This document shows, piece after piece, positions 16,565 to 25,491 of a stretch of 64,000 bases of DNA. The notes beneath the pieces are model-generated. The model saw only the letters and a program-made list of their open reading frames with translations, did no database searches and was not told the origin of the DNA. Each line of letters begins with the position of its first letter. The first letter of the stretch is position 1. The position numbers were made by a program, and so were the translations under genes. This DNA comes from an uncultured Lachnospiraceae bacterium (GTDB taxonomy: Bacteria > Bacillota > Clostridia > Lachnospirales > Lachnospiraceae): contig CATLGV010000019.1 in the NCBI GenBank assembly GCA_949948735.1, positions 1 through 64,000 on the forward strand, in the 5' to 3' direction.

Positions 16565-17284
16565 TCAGCCCTGCCAGGGCCTGCCGCCCGCGAACCATCC
16601 GTGCTGAAACCAGTATTTTCCGTCAAGATATTCGGAATCGGTTTGGTGCAGCGATTTCTGCATCATCCGGCAGAAGAGGAATTTTATCCGTGTAATGATA
16701 GACGGTCGCGAAGGCGCTTTATCGAGGCTGCGTGCGGTCCTTTGCGATAAGCGGTTTATCCTTGCGGCAAGCTCGGAGCGTTTCTTCGCGGGAAGCCGTT
16801 CCCAGACAATATCCCCCATGAGCTTTCCCGTAAATATCCGGATATCGGAGACGCCCCACCAGGAAAGGCTGTGCCGGATATCCTTTGCTGCAGACCTTGC
16901 GCCGGCGCCAAGGCATTGCGTAATAATGACCGCCCGCTTGGTAAACAGCTCGGGGGCGGGACGGTGCGGCATCCATAAATAGGCGAAATGGTCAAGCAGC
17001 GCTTTCATTGCGCCGGTTGCGTGCATCACATAAGCGGGGGAGGTCATCACAATCAAATCGGCCTCCAGCAGCGGTTTTGCGATTCGCTGTATGTATGCGG
17101 CGTCCTTGCAGGTATGCTCACCGTTAAAAATGCAGCCTGTGCAGCCTGAGCAGAAGGCCGGGCAGTCCCGCGGCAGATAAAATTCCGTTATTTGCGCTGT
17201 TTCCCGAAAACGTTCCAGAAACAGCTCTTTGAGCCGATAAGTGACGCCGTGCTTTTCCGTGCCGTTTATTACAATGATTTTCAT
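16565..17284 (-). CDS. NAD(P)H-dependent FMN reductase/flavodoxin-fold oxidoreductase (239 aa)
   Basis: The N-terminus KIIVINGTEKHGVTYRL is the FMN phosphate loop of the flavodoxin-like reductase family. A cysteine-rich insertion, CPAFCSGCTGCIFNGEHTC, may bind a metal or iron-sulfur centre, as in the iron-sulfur flavoprotein/NADPH-dependent FMN reductase group. MTSPAYVMHATGAMKALLDH is the second flavin-contact region. ATG 17284 follows GGAGG at 5 bases; earlier in-frame ATGs lack a good site. The gene lies 24 bases after a TetR gene and is probably its target. Substrates could be quinones, nitroaromatics or flavins; none can be fixed here. Confidence 0.82.
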   Translation of the reverse strand: MKIIVINGTEKHGVTYRLKELFLERFRETAQITEFYLPRDCPAFCSGCTGCIFNGEHTCKDAAYIQRIAKPLLEADLIVMTSPAYVMHATGAMKALLDHFAYLWMPHRPAPELFTKRAVIITQCLGAGARSAAKDIRHSLSWWGVSDIRIFTGKLMGDIVWERLPAKKRSELAARINRLSQRTARSLDKAPSRPSIITRIKFLFCRMMQKSLHQTDSEYLDGKYWFQHGWFAGGRPWQG

Positions 17285-17308
17285 AGTCTCCTCCATTTCA
17301 TGCAAGCT

Positions 17309-17881
17309 TTATACTTCCAGAATATCGTGTAATAATTTCGTGTGGAACGCCCTGCGTTCATCCGCATTCGTCAGGTCGATACCGTAAAGACGCAGAATCA
17401 CGTCGTGCCGTAAAAAGGCCTGCTGCATCACGGTAATCAGACAGAAGGTTTTGCGCGCCAGCGTTTCGCGGTCCCAATCCGGCCGGCAGGCGGCCGCAAG
17501 AGGCAGATACGCCTGGAAAGTCCTGTGCGTATTGTCGTCATCCTTTGGCGCGCGCATATCCGATAGAATGGATATTTTTGATACGGCATAATGCTCGAAC
17601 AAAAAGGTCAGCGTCATATTGCCCAGCGCATCCAGCTTTTCAAAAGGGGTAAAGCCCTTTGTCTCCTCCTGAATAGCGCAAAAGCGGTCAACGATGCCGT
17701 TGATAATGCGTTCAACACATATTTCTATCAGGCGGTCCTTGTTCCCGAAATGGTAATTCACAAGCCCCAGGCCTACATTTGCCCTTTTACAGATTTCCCG
17801 CACGGTAATCGTATGTATCTGGTCGCCTTTTTCGCAAATAAGGTCTGTTGCGGCCTGAATAATGGATTCCTTATGTTCCAT
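17309..17881 (-). CDS. TetR-family repressor of the flavin reductase (190 aa)
   Basis: The HTH region reads SIIQAATDLICEKGDQIHTITVREICKRANVGLGLVNYHFGNKDRLIE, a textbook TetR DNA-binding domain. The C-terminal 130 residues form the variable ligand domain. It starts at ATG 17881 and leads an operon with the reductase gene. Two near-identical TTGAAC-N3-GTTCAA palindromes just upstream are very likely its operators, so autorepression relieved by an unknown ligand is the expected control. Confidence 0.9.
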   Translation of the reverse strand: MEHKESIIQAATDLICEKGDQIHTITVREICKRANVGLGLVNYHFGNKDRLIEICVERIINGIVDRFCAIQEETKGFTPFEKLDALGNMTLTFLFEHYAVSKISILSDMRAPKDDDNTHRTFQAYLPLAAACRPDWDRETLARKTFCLITVMQQAFLRHDVILRLYGIDLTNADERRAFHTKLLHDILEV

Positions 17882-17891
17882 GACATCCTCC

Positions 17892-17931
17892 TTGAACAGC
17901 GTTCAAATATATTATATTGAACACTGTTCAA
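17892..17931. promoter_or_regulatory. Tandem TetR operators TTGAAC-N3-GTTCAA
   Basis: Two 15-bp perfect inverted repeats, TTGAACAGCGTTCAA (17892-17906) and TTGAACACTGTTCAA (17917-17931), lie 25 bp centre to centre, 10-50 bases upstream of the TetR start. The repeated half-site TTGAAC is typical of TetR operators. Confidence 0.7.
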
Positions 17932-18007
17932 AATGTCAATATAAAGCTGCAATATGACAAATAAAAAGTAGAAATTTTGACGGTTGTATGGTAAACTGGA
18001 AATGTAA

Positions 18008-18143
18008 GGGCTTACAGCCCAAAGGAACTGTTGGGACTTAAAGTCAGCCACCTGTACGGTTGGACGCCCGAAGGAGCATCCGACAGTCTGCCTTCATTGT
18101 TATAAACGGCGTGCAGGCAAGTCATCGGATTGCAACCGTACAG
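18008..18143 (+). ncRNA. Structured 5' leader with possible pseudoknot (riboswitch-like)
   Basis: The 136-base leader before the PfkB kinase gene can fold as two small hairpins followed by a nested domain. The hairpins are GGGCT/AGCCC (18008-18020) and GACTT/AAGTC (18035-18045). The domain has P1 CTGTACGGTTG (18052-18062) with CAACCGTACAG (18133-18143), 11 bp perfect; P2 ATCCGA (18078-18083) with TCGGAT (18125-18130); and P3 TGCCT (18089-18093) with AGGCA (18115-18119). ACGCC (18064-18068) can also pair with GGCGT (18108-18112) in the P3 loop as a pseudoknot. A TTGACG -35 element lies at 17977-17982; its -10 is weak. I match it to no known riboswitch class. Confidence 0.5.
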
Positions 18144-18168
18144 ACCGAAAATTTGAGGAGCTGTGGAT

Positions 18169-19194
18169 ATGGAGAAAAGAGAATTTGACTTATTGGCGCT
18201 TGGAGAAATCCTGCTTCGTCTGTCGCCGCCGGTGAACGAACGGCTGACAAGAGGCGACGCGTTTCAGAAGCAGGCAGGCGGCGCGGAGCTGAACGTGGTT
18301 TCCGGTGTGTCGCTTTTGGGCCTCAGGACGGGCATTATATCCAAGGTGCCCGCAAACGACCTGGGCAATTACATCCAGAACCGTGTCCGGTTCTGCGGCG
18401 TCAGCGACGACTATCTGGTGTATGACAGGACAAAGGATTCAAGGCTTGGCATCTACTATTATGAGTACGGTGCGCATCCGAGAAAGCCCAATGTCATCTA
18501 TGACAGAAAGAATACCGCTTTTGCGGATATCTGCGTGGATGATTTCCCGGAGGAGATGTTTTCAGCGGCGCGCTGCTTCCACACGACAGGCATCACGCTT
18601 GCGCTGGGGCAGAAGACAAGGGATGCGGCGGTCGAGATGATCAAGCGCTTTAAGGCGCACGGCACGCTGATTTCCTTTGACGTGAATTTCCGCGGGAATC
18701 TGTGGACAGGGCAGGAGGCGAAGGCATGCATCGAGACGATTCTGCCCTATGTAGATGTATTCTTCTGCTCGGAGGATACGGCAAGACTGACCTTTGGCAA
18801 GGAAGGAACCGTGCAGGAGATGATGAAGAGCTTTACGAAGGACTACAAGATCAGCGTGGTAGCGTCCACGCAGCGGGTGGTGCATTCGCCCAAGATTCAT
18901 TCCTTCGGTTCTGTGATTTACGATGCGATAAACGATGAATTTGTGCAGGAGCCTGCCTATGAGAATATTGATGTGGTAGACCGCATTGGCAGCGGCGACG
19001 CCTACATATCCGGCGCGCTTTACGGGCTTTTGGCGCATAATATGGACTGCCGCAGGGCGATGGAATACGGCAATGCGACGGCGGCGGTGAAGAATACGAT
19101 TCCGGGCGATTTGCCTTCCTCAAATCTGAGGGAGATCGACTCTATTATAAAAAACCACCAGTCAACAGGACCGCAGCTTGAGATGAACCGGTAA
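18169..19194 (+). CDS. PfkB-family carbohydrate kinase, KdgK-like (341 aa)
   Basis: The ribokinase-like fold shows LLALGEILLRLSPP at the start, the QAGGAELNVVSGVSLLGL substrate-binding motif, and the C-terminal DRIGSGDAYISGALYG motif with the catalytic Asp. The N-terminal pattern (ALGEILLRL, GGAELNVV) is closest to 2-keto-3-deoxygluconate kinases and related sugar kinases. ATG 18169 is used because GAGGAG (18155-18160) sits 8 bases upstream; GTG 18163 is also in frame. It lies upstream of the galactan genes but ends in its own terminator, so it is a separate unit controlled by the structured leader. The substrate may be KDG, fructose or a tagatose derivative. Confidence 0.8.
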   Translation: MEKREFDLLALGEILLRLSPPVNERLTRGDAFQKQAGGAELNVVSGVSLLGLRTGIISKVPANDLGNYIQNRVRFCGVSDDYLVYDRTKDSRLGIYYYEYGAHPRKPNVIYDRKNTAFADICVDDFPEEMFSAARCFHTTGITLALGQKTRDAAVEMIKRFKAHGTLISFDVNFRGNLWTGQEAKACIETILPYVDVFFCSEDTARLTFGKEGTVQEMMKSFTKDYKISVVASTQRVVHSPKIHSFGSVIYDAINDEFVQEPAYENIDVVDRIGSGDAYISGALYGLLAHNMDCRRAMEYGNATAAVKNTIPGDLPSSNLREIDSIIKNHQSTGPQLEMNR

Positions 19195-19232
19195 GCGGGG
19201 CCTTTTGACAGCCTGAAACGGATAACAGAGAA

Positions 19233-19267
19233 GGGGCGGACAGGACAGAAACCTGTTCGTCCCTTTT
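19233..19267 (+). terminator. Terminator after the PfkB kinase gene
   Basis: GGGGCGGACAGG (19233-19244) pairs with CCTGTTCGTCCC (19252-19263), allowing G-U pairs, and is followed by TTTT. Confidence 0.8.
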
Positions 19268-19315
19268 ACTAAATTTTTTTGGTGATTTTTACCCTGAATT
19301 TTGAGCGCGAATCCC

Positions 19316-19344
19316 TTGACTATTTCAAACCTGCTTGCTATGAT
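19316..19344 (+). promoter_or_regulatory. Promoter of the galactanase-gal operon
   Basis: TTGACT (19316-19321), a 17-base spacer and TATGAT (19339-19344) with an extended TG at 19336-19337 form a strong sigma-A promoter. Confidence 0.8.
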
Positions 19345-19353
19345 GTCTACAGA

Positions 19354-19371
19354 TGCGCAAGCGGTTGCGCA
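19354..19371. promoter_or_regulatory. LacI-family operator over the galactanase transcription start
   Basis: TGCGCAAGCGGTTGCGCA has perfect TGCGCAA/TTGCGCA arms around a central CG, the form recognised by LacI/PurR-type dimers. It begins 10 bases after the -10 element, where a bound repressor would block initiation. The LacI gene at 23439-24470 in the same cluster is the likely ligand. Confidence 0.65.
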
Positions 19372-19405
19372 AAGAAACCCGGATTTTGTGAAATGGAGAA
19401 AAATT

Positions 19406-20524
19406 ATGTTGAATTATATCAAAGGAATGGATATCTCGTCCCTGGATGAGATCGAGAAGCTCGGTGCGAAATTTTACGACAACGGAGCGGAGGGCGGCCT
19501 GATAGAAATATTAAAGCGCTATGACACAAACTATATCCGGCTCCGGCTCTGGAATGACCCGAAGTCCCCGGACGGTAAGCCGTACGGCGCGGGGAATACC
19601 GATTACGCGGCGACGCTTCGTATGGCAAAGCGCGTAAAGGCTGCAGGGCTGGGCTTTCTGCTGGATTTTCACTACAGCGATTTCTGGGCGGATCCCGGCA
19701 AACAGCGCAAGCCCAAGGCCTGGGAGGGGCTTAGCGCGGCGCAGCTTGAGCAGGCGGTGTATGACTTTACCCGCAGGATGATGCTTGGTTTTATCAAGGA
19801 GGGGGCGGCGCCGGATATGGTACAGGTCGGCAACGAGCTTTCCAACGGCCTGCTCTGGCCGGAGGGACAGGTTCCCCGTTACGACAATATTGCGCGCTTT
19901 GTCAGCGCGGGAATCCGGGCGGTAAAGGAAACCTGCCCTGCGGCAAAGATTATGATTCATCTGGATAACGGTGGGAACAACGCGCTTTACAGAGAATGGT
20001 TTGATCAGTATATCAACAAGAATAACGGAGAGGATTTTGATGTTATCGGGCTTTCGTATTATCCCTTCTGGCACGGCACGCTGGAGGATCTGGCCAGCAA
20101 TATGAACGACATTGCCGTGCGGTTTGGCAAGGAGCTGGTGATCGCGGAGGTTTCCATGGGGCACACGACAAAGGATTACGCTGAATATGAAAAGCTGCCG
20201 CCCGAGAAGCGCAAGGGAATGGCGACAAAGCCGGCGCTCTGCGAGAAGGTGCCGTTTCCGATGACGAAGGAAGGACAGTGCGATTTTATGCGGGCGTTTC
20301 TGGATACGATTGAGCAGGTGCCGGAGAATAAGGGCAGAGGCTTTTTCTACTGGGAGGCGGGCTGGCTTCCCGTCGCGGGCAGCGGCTGGGCTACCGACGA
20401 GGCGCTTGCGTATATCAAAGAGGCGGGCCCCTGCGGCAACGAGTGGGCGAATCAGGCGTTGTTCGACTATGATGGGAATGCGCTCCCCGCGCTGCAGGTG
20501 ATCAGGGAGTACCGGCCGGTATAG
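19406..20524 (+). CDS. Endo-beta-1,4-galactanase, glycoside hydrolase family 53 (372 aa)
   Basis: GH53 hallmarks: YIKGMDISSLDEIE at the start, NYIRLRLWNDP, LLDFHYSDFWADPGKQ, the acid/base Glu144 in VQVGNELSNGLLWPEG, and nucleophile Glu248 in VIAEVSMG. It cleaves beta-1,4-galactan side chains (pectic type I arabinogalactan) to galacto-oligosaccharides. ATG 19406 with GGAGA upstream gives a protein without a signal peptide. It is therefore probably cytoplasmic and acts on imported oligosaccharides, unlike the usual secreted galactanases. It begins a run with galK and galT and has its own promoter and LacI-type operator. Confidence 0.93.
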   Translation: MLNYIKGMDISSLDEIEKLGAKFYDNGAEGGLIEILKRYDTNYIRLRLWNDPKSPDGKPYGAGNTDYAATLRMAKRVKAAGLGFLLDFHYSDFWADPGKQRKPKAWEGLSAAQLEQAVYDFTRRMMLGFIKEGAAPDMVQVGNELSNGLLWPEGQVPRYDNIARFVSAGIRAVKETCPAAKIMIHLDNGGNNALYREWFDQYINKNNGEDFDVIGLSYYPFWHGTLEDLASNMNDIAVRFGKELVIAEVSMGHTTKDYAEYEKLPPEKRKGMATKPALCEKVPFPMTKEGQCDFMRAFLDTIEQVPENKGRGFFYWEAGWLPVAGSGWATDEALAYIKEAGPCGNEWANQALFDYDGNALPALQVIREYRPV

Positions 20525-20610
20525 ACGGCGCGGAAGCGGATATAAAGCGGCAATCGGCAGAACGGTTAAAAAATAAATATTACAAATAAATCAGCGGGAA
20601 AGGACGGGTT

Positions 20611-21780
<1,170 letters not shown>

Positions 21781-21903
21781 GACGCCTTTTGCCACGGCGT
21801 CATCGCGCAGGGGAAACGGTGAAACATAAAGGATTTCGCGCGGCAGAGGCTGCGCGGAGACGGAGCGGAATGAATTTGCAATGCTTCGGAATGGAGGATA
21901 AGG

Positions 21904-23415
21904 ATGATTACGGAGAATATAGCACAGCTTGTACAATATGGGATTGCCGCGGGACTGGTAAACGAGGCGGACAGGATTTATACGACCAACCGGCTTCTGG
22001 AGCTGTTTGGGCTGGAGGAGTACGATTCGCCGGCGGTGGAGGAGATTGAGAATCCGGCAGACTTCCCGCTGGAGGCGCTGCTGGGGGAAATGCTGGATTA
22101 CGCGGCGGCAAACGGGCTTTTGCCGGACGACAGCATCGTTTACCGGGATTTGTTCGATACAAAGCTTATGGGGGCGCTGGTGCCGCGGCCGTCGGACGTG
22201 ATTTATACCTTCCGCAGGCTGTATGAGGAGAAGGGGGCAAAGGCCGCTACGGACTGGTATTATGCCTTCAGCCAGAATACCGATTATATCCGGCGCTACC
22301 GCATTGCCCGCGACATGAAGTGGAAGGCGCAGACGGAATACGGGGAGATGGATATCACAATCAATCTTTCCAAGCCGGAGAAGGATCCCAAGGCGATTGC
22401 GGCGGCAAAGAACGCAAAGCAGAGCGGCTATCCCAAGTGCCAGCTCTGCATGGAGAACGAGGGCTACGCCGGACGGGTAAATCATCCCGCCAGACAAAAC
22501 CACAGGATTATTCCGGTGGAAATTCAGGGAAACAAGTGGGGCTTCCAGTATTCGCCGTATGTATATTACAATGAGCACTGCATTGTGTTTAACAGTAAGC
22601 ATATCCCGATGAAAATCGAGCATGATACCTTTGTAAAGCTGTTTGAGTTTGTCGGGCAGTTCCCGCATTATTTTGTCGGCTCCAACGCGGATCTGCCGAT
22701 TGTGGGCGGTTCGATTTTAAGCCATGACCATTTCCAGGGCGGAAACTATGAGTTTGCCATGGCAAAAGCGCCGGTAGAGCGGCAGTTTACCGTAGAAGGC
22801 TTCGCCGACGTTCAGGCAGGGATTGTGAAATGGCCGATGTCGGTTATCCGTCTGGCGCATCCCGATTACAACCGCGTGATTGCCCTTGCGGACGTGATTT
22901 TGGCAAAATGGCGGGGCTATACGGATGAGGACGCATTTATTTTTGCGGAGACGGACGGTGAGCCGCACAATACGATTACACCCATTGCAAGGAAACGCGG
23001 CGAAGCCTATGAGCTGGATCTGGTGCTCCGCAACAATATTACGACGCCGGAGCATCCGCTGGGCGTATACCATCCGCATGCCGAGCTGCACCATATCAAG
23101 AAGGAAAATATCGGGTTAATCGAGGTCATGGGGCTTGCGGTGCTTCCCTCGAGGCTCAAGGAGGAGCTGGAGGAGCTGGGCCGTGCAATCACAGCCGGCG
23201 CGGATATCCGGCAGAACGGGACGCTTGAGAAGCATGCGGACTGGGTGGAGGCCTTCCTGCCCAAGTATGCGGGACAGATTACAGGCGAGAATATAAACGG
23301 CATACTGCAAAAGGAAGTCGGCATCGTATTCGGGAAGGTACTTGAGCACGCCGGCGTCTATAAGCGGGACGCACAGGGGCAGGCAGCCTTTGACAGATTT
23401 ATCGGCGTATTATAA
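21904..23415 (+). CDS. galT: UDP-glucose--hexose-1-phosphate uridylyltransferase, class II (503 aa)
   Basis: The roughly 500-residue Firmicutes-type GalT differs from the E. coli type. Visible signatures are YPKCQLCMENEGYAGRVNHP (Cys pair), HPARQNHRIIPV, and SHDHFQGGNYEFAM, the active-site His region. It transfers UMP between UDP-glucose and galactose-1-phosphate to give UDP-galactose, the second Leloir step. ATG 21904 follows GGAGGA. It is 123 bases after galK; no terminator is seen between them. No galE is present in the window, so the epimerase must be encoded elsewhere. Confidence 0.95.
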   Translation: MITENIAQLVQYGIAAGLVNEADRIYTTNRLLELFGLEEYDSPAVEEIENPADFPLEALLGEMLDYAAANGLLPDDSIVYRDLFDTKLMGALVPRPSDVIYTFRRLYEEKGAKAATDWYYAFSQNTDYIRRYRIARDMKWKAQTEYGEMDITINLSKPEKDPKAIAAAKNAKQSGYPKCQLCMENEGYAGRVNHPARQNHRIIPVEIQGNKWGFQYSPYVYYNEHCIVFNSKHIPMKIEHDTFVKLFEFVGQFPHYFVGSNADLPIVGGSILSHDHFQGGNYEFAMAKAPVERQFTVEGFADVQAGIVKWPMSVIRLAHPDYNRVIALADVILAKWRGYTDEDAFIFAETDGEPHNTITPIARKRGEAYELDLVLRNNITTPEHPLGVYHPHAELHHIKKENIGLIEVMGLAVLPSRLKEELEELGRAITAGADIRQNGTLEKHADWVEAFLPKYAGQITGENINGILQKEVGIVFGKVLEHAGVYKRDAQGQAAFDRFIGVL

Positions 23416-23438
23416 AGGGGCTACGGAGTAAGGTGGCA

Positions 23439-24470
23439 ATGGAAATATTCCGCAACGACAGGACGGAGAACAGAAAAATTACAATCGCGGATATCGCGGA
23501 GGCGCTTCAGATTTCAAAGACGACGGTATCACGGGCGATTTCGGGAAAAGGGCGCATCAGCGAAGAGACCCGGGAGCGCGTGATGGCGTATATCGCCGCA
23601 ACGGATTACAAGCCCAATGTGATAGCCAAGGGGCTTGCGCAGCACAAAACCTATAATATCGCGCTTACGATTCCGGGGGACTGCAATCTTGTGGATATGC
23701 CCTTTTTCCAGAACGGAATGCAGGGAATCTGCGAGGCGGCGTCGGCACAGGATTACGATGTGATGCTCGTGACCGTCACGGGAGACGATTTGGGCAATCT
23801 GGAGCGGATGGCGGCAAATCACAAGGTGGACGGGGTGATTCTCAGCCGGTCCATGGTACACGACGCGGCGGCGGGATTTCTGAAGTCACAGCAGATTCCG
23901 TTTGTGCTGATGGGAACTTCAAAGGACAGGGATATTCTGCAGGTGGACAATGATCACAGGGCGGGCTGCAGGGAGCTGACAGAGCGGCTGATACAGAGCG
24001 GAAATACGCGAATCGGGCTGGTCGGCGGCAGCAGGACCTATGTCGTAAACCGCATCCGGCAGCAGGGCTATGAGGATGCGCTGCGCGGGGCGCGGCTCGA
24101 GCGCAGCGGACAGCTGATTTTTGAAGACTGCGATACGCCGGAGAAGGTGGAGCTGGCGGTGGAAAAGCTTCTGGAGGCGCAGGCCGACTGTATTGTCTGC
24201 ATGGATGACGCGATTTGCCTGGCGGTGCTGCAGATCCTTTCAAGAAAGCGGGTGCCGGTGCCGGAGCGGATACAGGTAGCTTCCTTCTATGACAGTATGC
24301 TGCTCCTGAACAATAAGCCGGCGGTAACGTCCCTGATTTTTGACGACAAGGCGCTTGGCGCGCTTACCTGCTCGGTGCTCCTGCGGTATATCCGGGGAGA
24401 CGAGGTAAAGGGCAGGACGCTGCTGGGATACGAGATTATCATGCGGGATTCTACGCGGGAGACGCATTAA
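23439..24470 (+). CDS. LacI-family transcriptional regulator of the galactoside cluster (343 aa)
   Basis: The HTH ITIADIAEALQISKTTVSRAISGKGRISEETRERVMAYI is a canonical LacI DNA-binding head followed by the hinge NVIAKGLAQHK. The remainder is a periplasmic-binding-protein-like effector domain (DGVILSRSMV, GNTRIGLVGG). ATG 23439 follows AAGG and GGAG; GTG 23433 is two codons upstream. It sits 23 bases after galT in the same run. The TGCGCAA-type operator upstream of the galactanase gene is its likely target, giving autoregulated galactose-inducible control. The effector is inferred. Confidence 0.92.
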   Translation: MEIFRNDRTENRKITIADIAEALQISKTTVSRAISGKGRISEETRERVMAYIAATDYKPNVIAKGLAQHKTYNIALTIPGDCNLVDMPFFQNGMQGICEAASAQDYDVMLVTVTGDDLGNLERMAANHKVDGVILSRSMVHDAAAGFLKSQQIPFVLMGTSKDRDILQVDNDHRAGCRELTERLIQSGNTRIGLVGGSRTYVVNRIRQQGYEDALRGARLERSGQLIFEDCDTPEKVELAVEKLLEAQADCIVCMDDAICLAVLQILSRKRVPVPERIQVASFYDSMLLLNNKPAVTSLIFDDKALGALTCSVLLRYIRGDEVKGRTLLGYEIIMRDSTRETH

Positions 24471-24522
24471 GGCAAAGCGGTGCGGGCAGGACTTTTGCGG
24501 GCTGCCTGAAATGGAGGAAAGG

Positions 24523-25446
24523 ATGCCAAAGAAAAAACAGGCTGCAGAATTTCGGTTTTACGAGCTGCCGGGGGATGAGCCGGTGCTTGCGCTTACGGGC
24601 AGCAAGTGGATACAGGTTTACGGTGAAAACATCGATAAGCTGCATTTTCACAATCTGATGGAGATCGGTTACTGCCATTATGGCAGCGGCGATTTGGCGT
24701 TTGAGGAAGCGCGTTACCGGTTTGGCGCGGATATGATATCCTGTATTCCGGCCAACTGTCTCCATGTAACAAAAAGTGACACAGATGTCATGGCGTTCTG
24801 GGAATATCTCTTTATCAGTCCGGAGGAGATTTTGCAGAGGCAGGGGAGAATGCCGCAGGAGATACAGGCGCTGCGGGAGGTCGTGAATCGGCGCGCGTTT
24901 TTCTTTCGTGCGGAGGAGAATCCGGCCATAGCCATGCTGATCCGCGCTATTTTTCAGGAGATGAAGCAAAAGGGGGCCTACTACCGCAGCTGTGTGGAGG
25001 GACTGGCATATGCCCTGCTGTTTGAAATCGCGCGGGCAAACGGCAGGGAGTCGGCTGCGGCAGCCGGCAAAACGAACACGATGCAGCTGGAACAGGCGAT
25101 TGCGTATGTGGAGCAGAATTACCGCAATAATTTCCGAATCGCGGATCTGGCTGACGAATGTCATATGAGCGAGACGCATTTCAGGCGCGTTTTTCAGGAA
25201 AAAATGAATATGACGCCGATTGAATATGTAAATTTTGTGCGCATCAAGAAGGCGTGTGAGCTGATAGACAGGACGGACATCAGTATGGAGGAGGTTGCGG
25301 AGCAGGTGGGCTTTGTGACGCCGTCGACCTTTAACCGGAATTTCCGGCGCATTATCGGCACTTCGCCGTACCAGTGGAAGAAGCGCCCGGACAATCACGC
25401 GGGAAAGCTGCTGGATTATCGGATTTCGGCGCTGAAGGGGTGGTGA
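24523..25446 (+). CDS. AraC-family regulator with N-terminal cupin domain (307 aa)
   Basis: Residues 1-150 look like the AraC sugar-binding cupin (LHFHNLMEIGYCHYGSGDLAFEE, ISCIPANCLHVTKSD). The C-terminus has the double HTH: FRIADLADECHMSETHFRRVFQEKMNMTPIEYVN, then SMEEVAEQVGFVTPSTFNRNFRRIIGTSPYQWKK. ATG 24523 is chosen because GGAGG lies 5 bases upstream; ATG 24511 is also in frame but overlaps that site. It sits between the LacI gene and beta-galactosidase and is probably an activator for the downstream hydrolase genes, sensing a galactoside or galactan fragment. Confidence 0.9.
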   Translation: MPKKKQAAEFRFYELPGDEPVLALTGSKWIQVYGENIDKLHFHNLMEIGYCHYGSGDLAFEEARYRFGADMISCIPANCLHVTKSDTDVMAFWEYLFISPEEILQRQGRMPQEIQALREVVNRRAFFFRAEENPAIAMLIRAIFQEMKQKGAYYRSCVEGLAYALLFEIARANGRESAAAAGKTNTMQLEQAIAYVEQNYRNNFRIADLADECHMSETHFRRVFQEKMNMTPIEYVNFVRIKKACELIDRTDISMEEVAEQVGFVTPSTFNRNFRRIIGTSPYQWKKRPDNHAGKLLDYRISALKGW

Positions 25447-25491
25447 AGTTCTGCGGTTCGCGCAATACAAAAATAAGAGGAGGATGAGACA

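Noticed and set aside
18042..18055. AGTCAGCCACCTG in the kinase leader resembles the B12 box of cobalamin riboswitches
   Set aside because: The upstream cobalamin core is missing, the box lies at the wrong end of the structure, and the downstream gene has no B12 link.
25445..25468. GCGGTTCGCGCAA upstream of beta-galactosidase as a second LacI operator
   Set aside because: Only one half matches the TGCGCAA-N-CG-N-TTGCGCA site and the spacing is shifted by one base.
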